Of a DNA stretch of 64,000 nt, positions 45,215 to 53,122 are shown piece by piece; within the stretch, counting starts at the first letter, position 1; each line of letters begins with the position of its first letter. Source of the stretch: Staphylospora marina. Its GTDB lineage: Bacteria; Bacillota; Bacilli; Thermoactinomycetales; Thermoactinomycetaceae. The stretch spans positions 1,834,182 through 1,898,181 of the forward strand of contig NZ_CP034118.1 of NCBI RefSeq assembly GCF_003856495.1, read 5' to 3'. The translations under genes and the position numbers were made by a program. Under the pieces are notes generated by a model. That model was not told where the DNA came from. It searched no databases and saw nothing but the letters and a program-made list of their open reading frames with translations.

Positions 45215-45545
45215 GTTCAGCCTCCAACAGAAAAAATGGTTTTTTATACATTGTACTGAACATCCTCGGATGACGTCCAAGCGGAGAACGGAGAATTTTC
45301 GGCCCAATCTGCTTTTCACGGACCCCGGTGTTTTCAAAATACATTTCTTTCGTCGATTTTCTGGCCCACACGACCCGCCTCCCCGTCGGACATCACTTGA
45401 AATTTGTAAGCAAGTTGACGGGACAAACCCGAATGGCCTTTTTTCCCCATTGCAGAACCGCTCTGAAAAAAAATGGATGCAAGGACTCGCTTTTTCATGA
45501 TACAATGGATTTCGACTTTTCCAAAAACATGCAGGAGTCACACTC
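45215..45545. other. Divergent promoter region
   Basis: The 331 bases between the CDF gene (minus) and the MFS gene (plus) hold no supported gene. TACAAT at 45499-45504 is a likely -10 box for the MFS gene, without a clear -35. A CATCC-TC-GGATG mini-hairpin lies near 45261. Confidence 0.4.
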
Positions 45546-46820
45546 ATGAAAAACATGCTGAAAGATCTCAAATCCATGGATCGCAACATCTGGGTCCGGT
45601 TCTTCGGAGAGATGGTCACCAGCATCTCTTTTCAAATGATGGTGCCTTTTTTTGCCCTGTACCTGAAAAGCAAAGGCAACTCCATGGTCGATATCGGCAT
45701 CATCCTGTCCCTGGCTCCGTTCACATCCTTTGTCGGATCGATGGTGGGCGGCCGATTGGCCGACCTGTACGGACGCAAACGGATGATGGTGATCGCCCAT
45801 GCCGGTCACGGATTGACGCTGCTGGGCTTTGTGTTTGTGGAGGGATTTGCGGGATTCGCCGTGCTTTCCATGTTCGCCGGCTTCTTCAAGTCCCTGTTCC
45901 AGCCCGCGTCATCGGCGATGGTGGCCGACGTCACCGATGAAAAGAAACGGGCGGAAGCCTATGCGCTGCTGTACACCGGTTTCAACATCGGTGCCGCCGT
46001 CGGGCCGCTGCTGGGAGTGCTGGCGGTTCAAACGTCCATGGAGACCGTCTTCACGTTCACCGGTTGCGTCTTGCTGGCGAATGCCCTCGTCGACAGCTTG
46101 TTGATCCGGGAAACACGTCCGGAGCAGCCGCCATCCCGGAACGGAAAAAGCTCTACCAAGCAACCATCCCCTTGGAAAACCGTCTTGCGGGACTTCGTGT
46201 TCCTCGTGTTCATCGTCGCGGGAACCTTCATTCCGATGGGATTTTCACAAATGGACCTGTTGCCGGTGCATCTGGACAATGAACTGTCCGGCATCTTCGG
46301 TGACCACAACCTGTATCCGTACCTGCTGTCCCTCAACGGTCTGATGGTGGTGCTGCTGCAACTGCCCGTCACCCGGATGGTGAATGACAAGCGCCCCGGA
46401 GCGGTGATGCTCCTGGGAATGTCTCTGTTCGGTTTGGGAATGGCCGCCGTCGGTCAAATGGCCACCTGGTTCGGTGAGTGGCACGCCCCGGCCGCGCTCG
46501 TTGCCATCTCCCTGATCACCGCATATGTCGTCTTCACGTTGGGAGAATTGTTCATCACTCCGCACATCATGACGTTCGTGGCCAATCTCGCTCCCGAGCA
46601 TCTGAGAGGCACTTACATGGGAGCCGCTTCTCTCCGATTTATCATCGGCGGATCGGTCGGTCCGCTGGTCGGTGGCTGGTTCCTGGATCAAGCCATCGGA
46701 AACCTGCTCTATGTATTCATCGGCCTCGGGTGCCTGTGCTCCGGATTCATCTTCCTGTTGCTCGACCGTCGAATTCAAAAGGAAGCGGTGCAGAAAACGG
46801 CGATGACGAAAACGGGTTGA
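45546..46820 (+). CDS. MFS multidrug-type transporter
   Basis: A 424-residue, 12-helix major facilitator resembling the MDR-type DHA1 proteins (YttB/MdtH-like). The loop 2-3 motif GGRLADLYGRKRMMV is intact, helix 4-5 reads FKSLFQPASSAMVADVTDEK, and helix 5 has GFNIGAAVGPLLG, the antiporter C-motif form. AGGAG lies nine bases before the ATG. It is monocistronic, with a shared terminator after it. Substrate unknown; proton-driven drug export is the usual role. Confidence 0.88.
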   Translation: MKNMLKDLKSMDRNIWVRFFGEMVTSISFQMMVPFFALYLKSKGNSMVDIGIILSLAPFTSFVGSMVGGRLADLYGRKRMMVIAHAGHGLTLLGFVFVEGFAGFAVLSMFAGFFKSLFQPASSAMVADVTDEKKRAEAYALLYTGFNIGAAVGPLLGVLAVQTSMETVFTFTGCVLLANALVDSLLIRETRPEQPPSRNGKSSTKQPSPWKTVLRDFVFLVFIVAGTFIPMGFSQMDLLPVHLDNELSGIFGDHNLYPYLLSLNGLMVVLLQLPVTRMVNDKRPGAVMLLGMSLFGLGMAAVGQMATWFGEWHAPAALVAISLITAYVVFTLGELFITPHIMTFVANLAPEHLRGTYMGAASLRFIIGGSVGPLVGGWFLDQAIGNLLYVFIGLGCLCSGFIFLLLDRRIQKEAVQKTAMTKTG

Positions 46821-46835
46821 ATACAAGGCCACACA

Positions 46836-46870
46836 AAAGCCCCGGAAGGCACCCTGCCATCCGGGGTTTG
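46836..46870. terminator. Bidirectional terminator
   Basis: AAAAGCCCCGGA and TCCGGGGTTT pair around a 13-base loop, ending the MFS gene and the convergent duplicated membrane gene. Confidence 0.8.
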
Positions 46871-46889
46871 TGATTTGGCCAATGAAACG

Positions 46890-47369
46890 TCAAGTCCGGG
46901 AATCATCCTTCTTCCGTTTCGGCGGCCACCTTTTGACCCGGCTCTTCATCCATTCATCCAGCGCCCAGTAGACGATCGCATTCGGCACGGAGAACGCGAG
47001 CAAAAACAGCACCTGTCTGTCCGTTCCCCACAGGAAGGGAAACAGCATCCCTCCCGCCAGGTGGATCAAAAAGGCCGTCAGCCGTTCCTGCTTGACGACT
47101 TTGCGAACCAGCCAATCGGAGAGATAAGAAACAACGGTGACATACACCACGACGGCGGCGGAAACGATCCACAGGGCGGCATACAACACTTCATGAAACG
47201 GGAGGAATTCGCTTCCATCCGTGAGACCTCTCCGGAACAAGACGGTCAGAACCAGCACGTTGATCAGCCAAACCGCCAGGGAAACCGACCATTTTCGCAC
47301 GTTCCGCCTCATCCTTTCAAATCGGGGTGTGAGCCGGACATTCCAAAACCAAGTTATTCTTATCTCCAT
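46890..47369 (-). CDS. Membrane protein, tandem paralogue 1
   Basis: A 159-residue protein with about four membrane segments near residues 28-46, 60-82, 96-112 and 122-138, ending in a basic tail. It is clearly paralogous to the upstream gene 47472-47984: both share FERMRRNVRK, SDWLVRK, FLIHLAGG, FSVPN and YWA-DEWMKSR. The ATG has AGGGAAATATTC upstream. The pair lies downstream of a WYL regulator gene and may be cotranscribed with it. Family not recognised; role unknown. Confidence 0.75.
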   Translation of the reverse strand: MEIRITWFWNVRLTPRFERMRRNVRKWSVSLAVWLINVLVLTVLFRRGLTDGSEFLPFHEVLYAALWIVSAAVVVYVTVVSYLSDWLVRKVVKQERLTAFLIHLAGGMLFPFLWGTDRQVLFLLAFSVPNAIVYWALDEWMKSRVKRWPPKRKKDDSRT

Positions 47370-47471
47370 GAATATTTCCCTGTTCTTTTGAGAATTGGAT
47401 CCGGATCCAATCCCGGCCGGACAGGGATGAAGCTCGAGCGGTTTGAGATTGGCGGCAGATCCCGGGGAATC

Positions 47472-47984
47472 TCAAGTAGCGGACTCCTCTGTTTTCCGTT
47501 CCGTCAGCTGCCTTTTGGCCCGGCTCTTCATCCATTCATCAATCGCCCAATACAGGATCGAGTTCGGCACGGAGAACATGATAAAAAACGTCCAACTCGA
47601 TCCAAATATGAAAGCAAACGGGATTCCTCCCGCCAAGTGGATCAAAAACGCCGCAAACCGTTCCCACCTGCCGATTTTGCGGACCAACCAATCGGAGAAA
47701 ACAGAAACAGCGGTAGCATACCCCAAGACGGAGGGTATAACGAACACCAGCGCGGCATCGAGAGAACGAGTCCCGAACACGCCGCCCAGGAACAGTATGT
47801 TGATCAGCAATATAACCATGGATACCGCCAATTTTCGCACGTTCCGCCTCATCCTTTCAAAACGGGCTGCAAGCCTTGGAACCCACAAAACAAAGTATTC
47901 TTCCCATGGTGTATATTCCCCTGTTTTCAAGCGTGTGGAACCGAAAATCAAAAGCGGAACGGTTTCCGGGTCAGGATCCGCCAT
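47472..47984 (-). CDS. Membrane protein, tandem paralogue 2, likely 5' frameshift
   Basis: A 170-residue paralogue of 46890-47369 with the same four-helix plan. The bases that correspond to the start of paralogue 1 (AGGGGAATATACACC then ATG) lie inside this frame but in another phase, giving a 16-codon dead end. The frame used here begins further up at MADPDPETVPLL and gains about 25 extra residues. Either the copy has an altered N-terminus or a frameshift has damaged its start. It lies 12 bases downstream of the WYL regulator gene. Confidence 0.6.
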   Translation of the reverse strand: MADPDPETVPLLIFGSTRLKTGEYTPWEEYFVLWVPRLAARFERMRRNVRKLAVSMVILLINILFLGGVFGTRSLDAALVFVIPSVLGYATAVSVFSDWLVRKIGRWERFAAFLIHLAGGIPFAFIFGSSWTFFIMFSVPNSILYWAIDEWMKSRAKRQLTERKTEESAT

Positions 47985-47996
47985 CCTTTCATGATC

Positions 47997-48977
47997 TCAT
48001 ATATCCCCGCTGTCATCCCCGTACATGTTCACCACTGCCTTCGCCAGTTCACGCACCGTTTCCCGCAAATCCTCCGGTTCCACCACCAGCACTTCCCGAT
48101 GCATGCCGAGGCTCCACTCCGCAGCCTCCTGCCGGGTATCAAAGCGGAGGGTGGCCGCAATCCATCCCATTTCATCCGGATCTTCGACCGACAGGACCCG
48201 GACGAACCGGTCACTGAAACGGATCCGGCGAAGCGCGTGGGGAGTGAGCCGCACCCGCACAATATATTCCGGCAGCCGGGCAACAAACCGGGCTTTGCTC
48301 GCGTTCCACCATTCGGCAAGGTCAAATCCTTCCGGACGATCAAACGTTTCCGCCAACATCCGCGCGGACTGAATCCGATTCAGCTTGAAGCTCTTGATCC
48401 CTTCCGCCGTGTTGGCCACCAAATACCAGACCGCCCCCTTGGCCACCAATCCGAGAGGCTCCACGATGCGTTCGCTTTGCTTTCCGTCGAGTCGTTCATA
48501 TCCGAGCCACAGCTTCCGCTCTTCCAGAACGGCGCGAAGGATCGGTTCCATCCATTCATTCTCGGAGTTTCCGCCCTTCCACGGCTCCGTATCGAGATGA
48601 ATTCTCTCCCACCATCTGAGCACCTGTGATTCCGTCCGGTCCGGCAAGGCGGAGGAAAGCTTGCGGCGGGCCATCCGGTACGTCCGTTCCAATCCCAGAT
48701 CTTTGAGCAATTTTTCGGGCATGTTGAAAAACAGGGAAGCCACTTCATCCTGATTCAACGTGAGCAGGGTTTTGCGGAAGGAGTCCAACAGGTACCAGCC
48801 TCCGTGCCTTCCCCGGTCCGCCACCACCGGGATTCCCATCCTGCCGAGCGCATCCAGGTCCCTCAGGACGGTCCGCTGGGATACCTCCAGCTCCCGGGCC
48901 AATTCACGCGCCGTCCACTTTCCGCCTTTCTGGAGAATCAGCAACAGTTCCATCAGCCGATCGGCTCTCACCCGCAT
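47997..48977 (-). CDS. YafY-type HTH/WYL-domain transcriptional regulator
   Basis: A 326-residue regulator: an N-terminal winged helix (LMELLLILQKGGKWTAREL, then ELEVSQRTVLRDLDAL) and a WYL sensor domain (LWLGYERLDGKQ, PLGLVAKGAVWYLVA, FKLNRIQSAR) followed by the WCX tail. GAGGAGG lies two bases from the ATG and eight from a GTG two codons on, so the GTG at 48971 may be the real start. It is divergent from a DHFR-like reductase gene, with a 17-base perfect palindrome between them. WYL proteins often sense nucleotides or DNA damage; the ligand here is unknown. Confidence 0.9.
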   Translation of the reverse strand: MRVRADRLMELLLILQKGGKWTARELARELEVSQRTVLRDLDALGRMGIPVVADRGRHGGWYLLDSFRKTLLTLNQDEVASLFFNMPEKLLKDLGLERTYRMARRKLSSALPDRTESQVLRWWERIHLDTEPWKGGNSENEWMEPILRAVLEERKLWLGYERLDGKQSERIVEPLGLVAKGAVWYLVANTAEGIKSFKLNRIQSARMLAETFDRPEGFDLAEWWNASKARFVARLPEYIVRVRLTPHALRRIRFSDRFVRVLSVEDPDEMGWIAATLRFDTRQEAAEWSLGMHREVLVVEPEDLRETVRELAKAVVNMYGDDSGDI

Positions 48978-49011
48978 TGCCTCCTCTTTTCTTCCAACAT
49001 CTCACGGAATC

Positions 49012-49028
49012 ATGACATCAGATGTCAT
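49012..49028. promoter_or_regulatory. 17-bp perfect palindrome, likely WYL-regulator operator
   Basis: ATGACATCAGATGTCAT lies between the divergent regulator and reductase genes, about 35 bases before the regulator start. It is the natural candidate site for the adjacent regulator. Confidence 0.65.
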
Positions 49029-49097
49029 ATTTCTCCGGATATACTGACTCTGTCCAACTTGAACCATACACATGGAACCATGCAAGGAGGGATCCTC

Positions 49098-49625
49098 ATG
49101 CAACGAAAAGTGATCGCATACATCGCCATGAGCCTCGACGGATATATCTCCCGGGAGGACGGCAGCATCGACTGGCTGTTGAAACTCTCGCCCGAACCCG
49201 AAGAATACGGCTATGATGAGTTCATCCGCACGGTGGATACGGTGATCATGGGCAGAGCGACGTATGACCAGCTGCCGGAGCTGTCCGACACTTTCCCCTA
49301 TGCGGACAAAGACTGCTATGCCTTTTCCCGAACCCGATCCGGACGGGACGAGCATGTCCGGTACGTAAATGAAGATCCGGGAGTATTCGTAAAGAGGCTG
49401 AAAAACAAGCCGGGTGGACACATCTGGCTGGTCGGCGGTGCCGAACTCATCCGGGATTTCATCGAAGCGGACCTGATCGATGAGTGGATCATCGGAGTGG
49501 TTCCCATCCTGATCGGTCGGGGCATTCCGCTCTTTTATCCAAACAACCGGGAAACCGGGTTGAAACTGGTGTCTCTATCGGCAGCCGGCGAACTGGCGAT
49601 GCTGCATTATGAAGTGATTCGTTGA
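49098..49625 (+). CDS. DHFR/RibD-like reductase family protein
   Basis: A 175-residue protein of the dihydrofolate-reductase fold (RibD C-terminal-like). It opens MQRKVIAYIAMSLDGYISRE and has VDTVIMGRATYDQL, GGHIWLVGGAELIRDFIEAD and IPILIG-like VVPILIGRGIPLF. These match the YyaP/YwjB group of NADPH-binding proteins whose substrates are unknown. AGGAGGGATCCTC precedes the ATG. It is paired with a divergent WYL regulator, a common arrangement. Confidence 0.88.
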   Translation: MQRKVIAYIAMSLDGYISREDGSIDWLLKLSPEPEEYGYDEFIRTVDTVIMGRATYDQLPELSDTFPYADKDCYAFSRTRSGRDEHVRYVNEDPGVFVKRLKNKPGGHIWLVGGAELIRDFIEADLIDEWIIGVVPILIGRGIPLFYPNNRETGLKLVSLSAAGELAMLHYEVIR

Positions 49626-49656
49626 CGCTCCTCTCTACAACGGGTACGAAAGTGAC

Positions 49657-49703
49657 CAAAAGCGTCCGAAGGGCTGCCCCGCAGTCCGCCGGACGCTTTT
49701 TCT
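49657..49703. terminator. Bidirectional terminator
   Basis: AAAAGCGTCCG and CGGACGCTTTTT pair around a 21-base loop, between the reductase gene and the convergent hxlR-type gene. The 130 bases after it hold nothing recognised. Confidence 0.85.
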
Positions 49704-49839
49704 TGATCCCGACACCGGTGAGAAAACCATGCGCATTTCCGCATTCACGGAAACAAAACATCCAGATTCCGAAAGACGGAAACTTCTTCCGAACACTTTG
49801 CCATCAAACGGTGCACGCTTGCTGTTTCTCCGCAAAAGC

Positions 49840-50217
49840 TCATGTCTTCTGCTCCATGAGATTCCCCACGACCTCCCCTGCGTTGTTTTTTCGCCTCATC
49901 TCTTCCGCCGCCAGGTGGTCCCGTCCCCACTCGTTCATCAGAAGCAAGATCGGTTTCAGCGACTCTCCGCAGGGAGTCAGGGAGTATTCCACTTTCGGAG
50001 GCACCACCGGATACACCGTTCGGCTGACCATCCCGTCCCGTTCCAGCTCCCGGAGTTGCTGCGTGAGCATTTTTGGCGTGATGGCCGGCATCCGCTTTTT
50101 CAGTTCCCCATACCGTCTTTTCCCGTCCATCAGGTACCAGAGGATCAACGCTTTCCACTTCCCGCCGATGACTTGCAACGTCACCTCGACGGGACAGGGA
50201 TGCTCCGCTCCGCTCAT
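49840..50217 (-). CDS. HxlR-family transcriptional regulator
   Basis: A 125-residue winged-helix regulator: [20 protein letters not shown] at the start, [20 protein letters not shown] for the recognition region, and [19 protein letters not shown]. The Cys in the N-terminal HPCPVEV motif is the redox cysteine used by YodB/HypR-type members to sense quinones and disulfide stress (family knowledge). It is divergent from a NamA-type oxidoreductase gene, with overlapping TTACT/AGTAA operators between them, so it probably represses that gene and itself until electrophiles modify it. Confidence 0.92.
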   Translation of the reverse strand: MSGAEHPCPVEVTLQVIGGKWKALILWYLMDGKRRYGELKKRMPAITPKMLTQQLRELERDGMVSRTVYPVVPPKVEYSLTPCGESLKPILLLMNEWGRDHLAAEEMRRKNNAGEVVGNLMEQKT

Positions 50218-50250
50218 GCCCGTTCACCCGCTTTCCCCGCAGTGATTCGG

Positions 50251-50281
50251 TTACTAAAAAGTAAGTACTTACTAAAAGTAA
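50251..50281. promoter_or_regulatory. Cluster of three overlapping HxlR/YodB-type operators
   Basis: TTACT-aaaa-AGTAA (50251-50264), the perfect palindrome AGTAAGTACTTACT (50260-50273) and TTACT-aaa-AGTAA (50269-50281) overlap. TATACA at 50283-50288 is a likely -10 box for namA, so bound repressor would cover the promoter. Confidence 0.8.
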
Positions 50282-50335
50282 TTATACACGATAGACTGAA
50301 ACTGAACCAGAAACCAAACGGAGGGATGGGAAACC

Positions 50336-51379
50336 ATGATTCATTTGGCAACGCCGTTTGAGTGGAAGGGATTGACACTGAGAAACCGGGTGGTGATGCC
50401 GCCCATGTGTCAGTTGTCCGCCATGGGCAGGGATGGAAAGCCCAATGACTGGCATTTCGTTCACTATGTGTCCAGGGCGATCGGCGGCACGGGCCTGATC
50501 ATCATCGAAATGACCGATATAGAACCGGACGGCCGGATCACGGACCTGGACCTCGGCATCTGGTCCGACGAACACATTCCCGCATTCCGGCGCATCGTCA
50601 CGGAAGTGAAAAAACACGGAGCCGCGGTCGGCATTCAGATCGGACACGCGGGCCGCAAGGCGGAACACGTAGAAACGCCCGTTTCGTCATCTGCGATCCC
50701 TTTCGGTCCCGGATTTCCACCCCCCCGCGCACTGTCCACCTCCGAAGTGAAGGACATGGTCCTGAAATTCCGTGAAGCCGCCCGTCGAGCGGTGGAAGCG
50801 GGGGTGGACACCATCGAGCTTCACGGTGCCCACGGCTACCTGATCCATCAGTTCCATTCTCCCCTGATCAATCGGCGGGATGATGAATACGGCCGGGATC
50901 TTGCCCGGTTCGGCGTGGAAGTGATTCAGTCCGTGAAAAGCGTCATGCCGGATGACATGCCGCTTTTGTTCCGCATTTCGGCGGTCGAATATGCGGACGG
51001 CGGCTATGACCTTGACCATGCCATCGAACTGTGCCGCCGCTACCGGGAGGCCGGCGTCGACATGTTTCACATTTCCAGCGGCGGGGAAGCTCCGCTCGGT
51101 CGAAGGCGTCCCGGAAGCCACGCGGGGTATCAGTTGCCGATGGCGCGTGCCGTCAAACAGGCCCTCGACGTCCCGGTCATCGCCGTGGGCAATCTGGATG
51201 ATCCCGAGGTTGCCGAATCGGCCGTGGCCAACGGTGACGCTGATCTGGTCTCCGTCGGCCGGGGCATGCTCCGCGATCCCTATTGGACGCTGCACGCACT
51301 CCAGGCTCTGGGGGCGGAAACCCGCGCTCCGGAGCCGTACAAAGTGGCGTTCCGCCGAGTCCGGTCCGCCATGTCCTGA
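50336..51379 (+). CDS. namA: NADPH dehydrogenase, Old Yellow Enzyme family
   Basis: A 347-residue FMN-dependent ene-reductase that reduces activated double bonds and nitro compounds. Residues typical of the YqjM/NamA group are seen: VVMPPMCQLSAM with the flavin-tuning Cys, IGHAGRKA, IELHGAHGYLIHQFHSPLIN with the catalytic His pair, and AVGNLDDPEVAE with GRGMLRDPYW at the C-terminus. GGAGGGATGGGAAACC precedes the ATG. Control by the divergent HxlR-type regulator fits a role in removing electrophiles. Confidence 0.94.
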   Translation: MIHLATPFEWKGLTLRNRVVMPPMCQLSAMGRDGKPNDWHFVHYVSRAIGGTGLIIIEMTDIEPDGRITDLDLGIWSDEHIPAFRRIVTEVKKHGAAVGIQIGHAGRKAEHVETPVSSSAIPFGPGFPPPRALSTSEVKDMVLKFREAARRAVEAGVDTIELHGAHGYLIHQFHSPLINRRDDEYGRDLARFGVEVIQSVKSVMPDDMPLLFRISAVEYADGGYDLDHAIELCRRYREAGVDMFHISSGGEAPLGRRRPGSHAGYQLPMARAVKQALDVPVIAVGNLDDPEVAESAVANGDADLVSVGRGMLRDPYWTLHALQALGAETRAPEPYKVAFRRVRSAMS

Positions 51380-51516
51380 TTCGAAAAAGTTCCCCTTCCG
51401 GGCGGGTGGCAATCCCGGACGGATTTGATACAATTCTCTTCGGCACATACTAGCCAACGAACCTCACGTCCGGAATGTTCCCCGGATGGCACTACGACGC
51501 AGAAGGAGAACTGGCC

Positions 51517-52335
51517 ATGTCCAAGTATCATACTGTGCTTCGGCTGGAAGACGGGATCTTCCATCTCTTCGAACCTTCCGGAGTGGGCTGCACGCTCGTC
51601 CTGGGTCAGGAAAAAGCCCTGCTCTTTGACACCGGTCACGGTCTCGGTGACCTCCTGGGCGCGGTCCGGTCCATCACCGACCTGCCGGTAGTTCTCGTCA
51701 ATTCCCACGGGCACATCGATCATGTCGGAGGCAACTGGCAATTTGCGTCGGCGTACATCCACCCTGCAGACAAAGAACTCGCCGAACGGCATGTGTCCCG
51801 GGAAAAGAGAGAATGGATCATCCGCATGAAGTTTTCCGATCCAAAGAAACTCCCCGAGAACTTCTCGGTGGACACATACACATCCAGAACGGCCGGTGAA
51901 TGGCTGCCCGTGGAAGACGGACAGTCGTTCGAGCTGGGTGGCCGGTCGCTGCGGGTGATCCACACCCCCGGTCACACGCATGGATGCATCTGCCTGCTGG
52001 ATGAACAGACCCGTACCTTGCTCACCGGCGATCTGGTCGCTCCCGTCACCTGGATGTTCCTTCCGGAGAGCACCACCATCGGGACGTTCGTGCAAAGTCT
52101 GGAGCGTCTCCGCGAATGGGACTTCGAGAAAATCATCGTCTCCCACCTGGCCGGCATCCTGCGCCGCGGCTTCATCGACCGGATGCTCCAATGTGCGAGA
52201 AACATCGACGTGGCTGGTAGCCGGCCCTTCCCCACCCCACTCGCCGAAAACGTCCTCGTCTACCGCGAAGGCGGCGAGCCCGGCACCCGGGGCTATGTAT
52301 CCATTGCCTATACCCGTGACAAACTGGACCTGTGA
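51517..52335 (+). CDS. Metallo-beta-lactamase fold hydrolase
   Basis: A 272-residue MBL-fold enzyme with the zinc motif VNSHGHIDHVGGN, the third His in HTPGHTHGC, the bridging Asp in LLTGDLVAP and a late His in IIVSHLAGI. The pattern fits the general hydrolase group rather than a true beta-lactamase; there is no signal peptide. AGAAGGAGAACTGGCC precedes the ATG. It follows namA by 137 bases in the same direction and may be cotranscribed. Substrate unknown. Confidence 0.9.
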   Translation: MSKYHTVLRLEDGIFHLFEPSGVGCTLVLGQEKALLFDTGHGLGDLLGAVRSITDLPVVLVNSHGHIDHVGGNWQFASAYIHPADKELAERHVSREKREWIIRMKFSDPKKLPENFSVDTYTSRTAGEWLPVEDGQSFELGGRSLRVIHTPGHTHGCICLLDEQTRTLLTGDLVAPVTWMFLPESTTIGTFVQSLERLREWDFEKIIVSHLAGILRRGFIDRMLQCARNIDVAGSRPFPTPLAENVLVYREGGEPGTRGYVSIAYTRDKLDL

Positions 52336-52402
52336 AGCCGGACCCGGGAATGGAACACCGTCAAGTTGCCCGCCAACGTTTGCCCGTACATCGGAAAGAA
52401 TG

Positions 52403-52446
52403 AAAAAACCCGCTACAGAAAGAAAGATTCTGTCAGCGGGTTTTTC
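52403..52446 (+). terminator. Terminator of the MBL gene
   Basis: AAACCCGCT plus ACAGAA pairs with TTCTGT plus AGCGGGTTT through small asymmetries, followed by TTTT. It separates this unit from the transglutaminase-like gene. Confidence 0.85.
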
Positions 52447-52500
52447 CGTCTCTGTTCCTTGGCGAATTCCGGTATATCTTCAAGATCGGAGAGTGAGGAA

Positions 52501-53088
52501 ATGAAAAGCGTTGAACAATGGTTGGATGCTTGTCTTCAACCTGCAGGCGACATATCCCGGGCGTTTCAATCCATGGGTGTGCGGACCTTTCGGGAAGCTG
52601 CCCGTTACGTGCAGGCGTTGCCATACGGGCGGAATACAAACCGTGCGGATGCGCGGTCGGTCTTGCGCGAAGGAAAAGGGACGTGCAGTACCAAGCATGC
52701 GCTGCTCGCGATGCTGGCGGAGGAAAACAAGATTCCCGTACGATTGATGATAGGCATTTACTTGATGAACGAAGCCAACACTCCCGGCGTCGGCAACGTG
52801 TTGACACAACACGGCCTGACGGCAATCCCGGAAGCACATTGTTATCTGCGGCTGAATGAGCAGTATTTGGATTTCACCCGTCAAACCGGACAAAAGGACA
52901 AAATCCCCCTGTCATTCCTGGCGGAAAAAGAGATTGCTCCCAACGAGATCGGCGAGGAAAAAATCCGGTTTCATCAAGACTGGTTGAAGCACTGGGTAAC
53001 AACCTCGGCCGTGCCCGTCAAGGACTGGAGAAAAGTGTGGGAGATCCGTGAAGCGTGCATCGCCGCATTGTCACAATTTCCCGGATGA
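52501..53088 (+). CDS. Transglutaminase-like cysteine protein
   Basis: A 195-residue protein with a Cys-His-Asp arrangement in the right order: GKGTCSTKHALLAMLAEEN near residue 60, IPEAHCYLRLN and YLDFTRQTG. This is the bacterial transglutaminase-core pattern, usually a protease or amide-transferring enzyme. GGAGAGTGAGGAA lies before the ATG; an upstream frame runs into the terminator and is discarded. No signal peptide is seen. It is an orphan gene between a terminator and the convergent PepSY gene. Function unknown. Confidence 0.7.
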   Translation: MKSVEQWLDACLQPAGDISRAFQSMGVRTFREAARYVQALPYGRNTNRADARSVLREGKGTCSTKHALLAMLAEENKIPVRLMIGIYLMNEANTPGVGNVLTQHGLTAIPEAHCYLRLNEQYLDFTRQTGQKDKIPLSFLAEKEIAPNEIGEEKIRFHQDWLKHWVTTSAVPVKDWRKVWEIREACIAALSQFPG

Positions 53089-53122
53089 TGCCAGTCATCC
53101 CGGCGGATGTTCGAAAATGATG

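Noticed and set aside
46875-48629. 584-codon open frame on the plus strand
   Set aside because: Antisense to the duplicated membrane genes and the WYL regulator; its internal repeats merely mirror the duplication.
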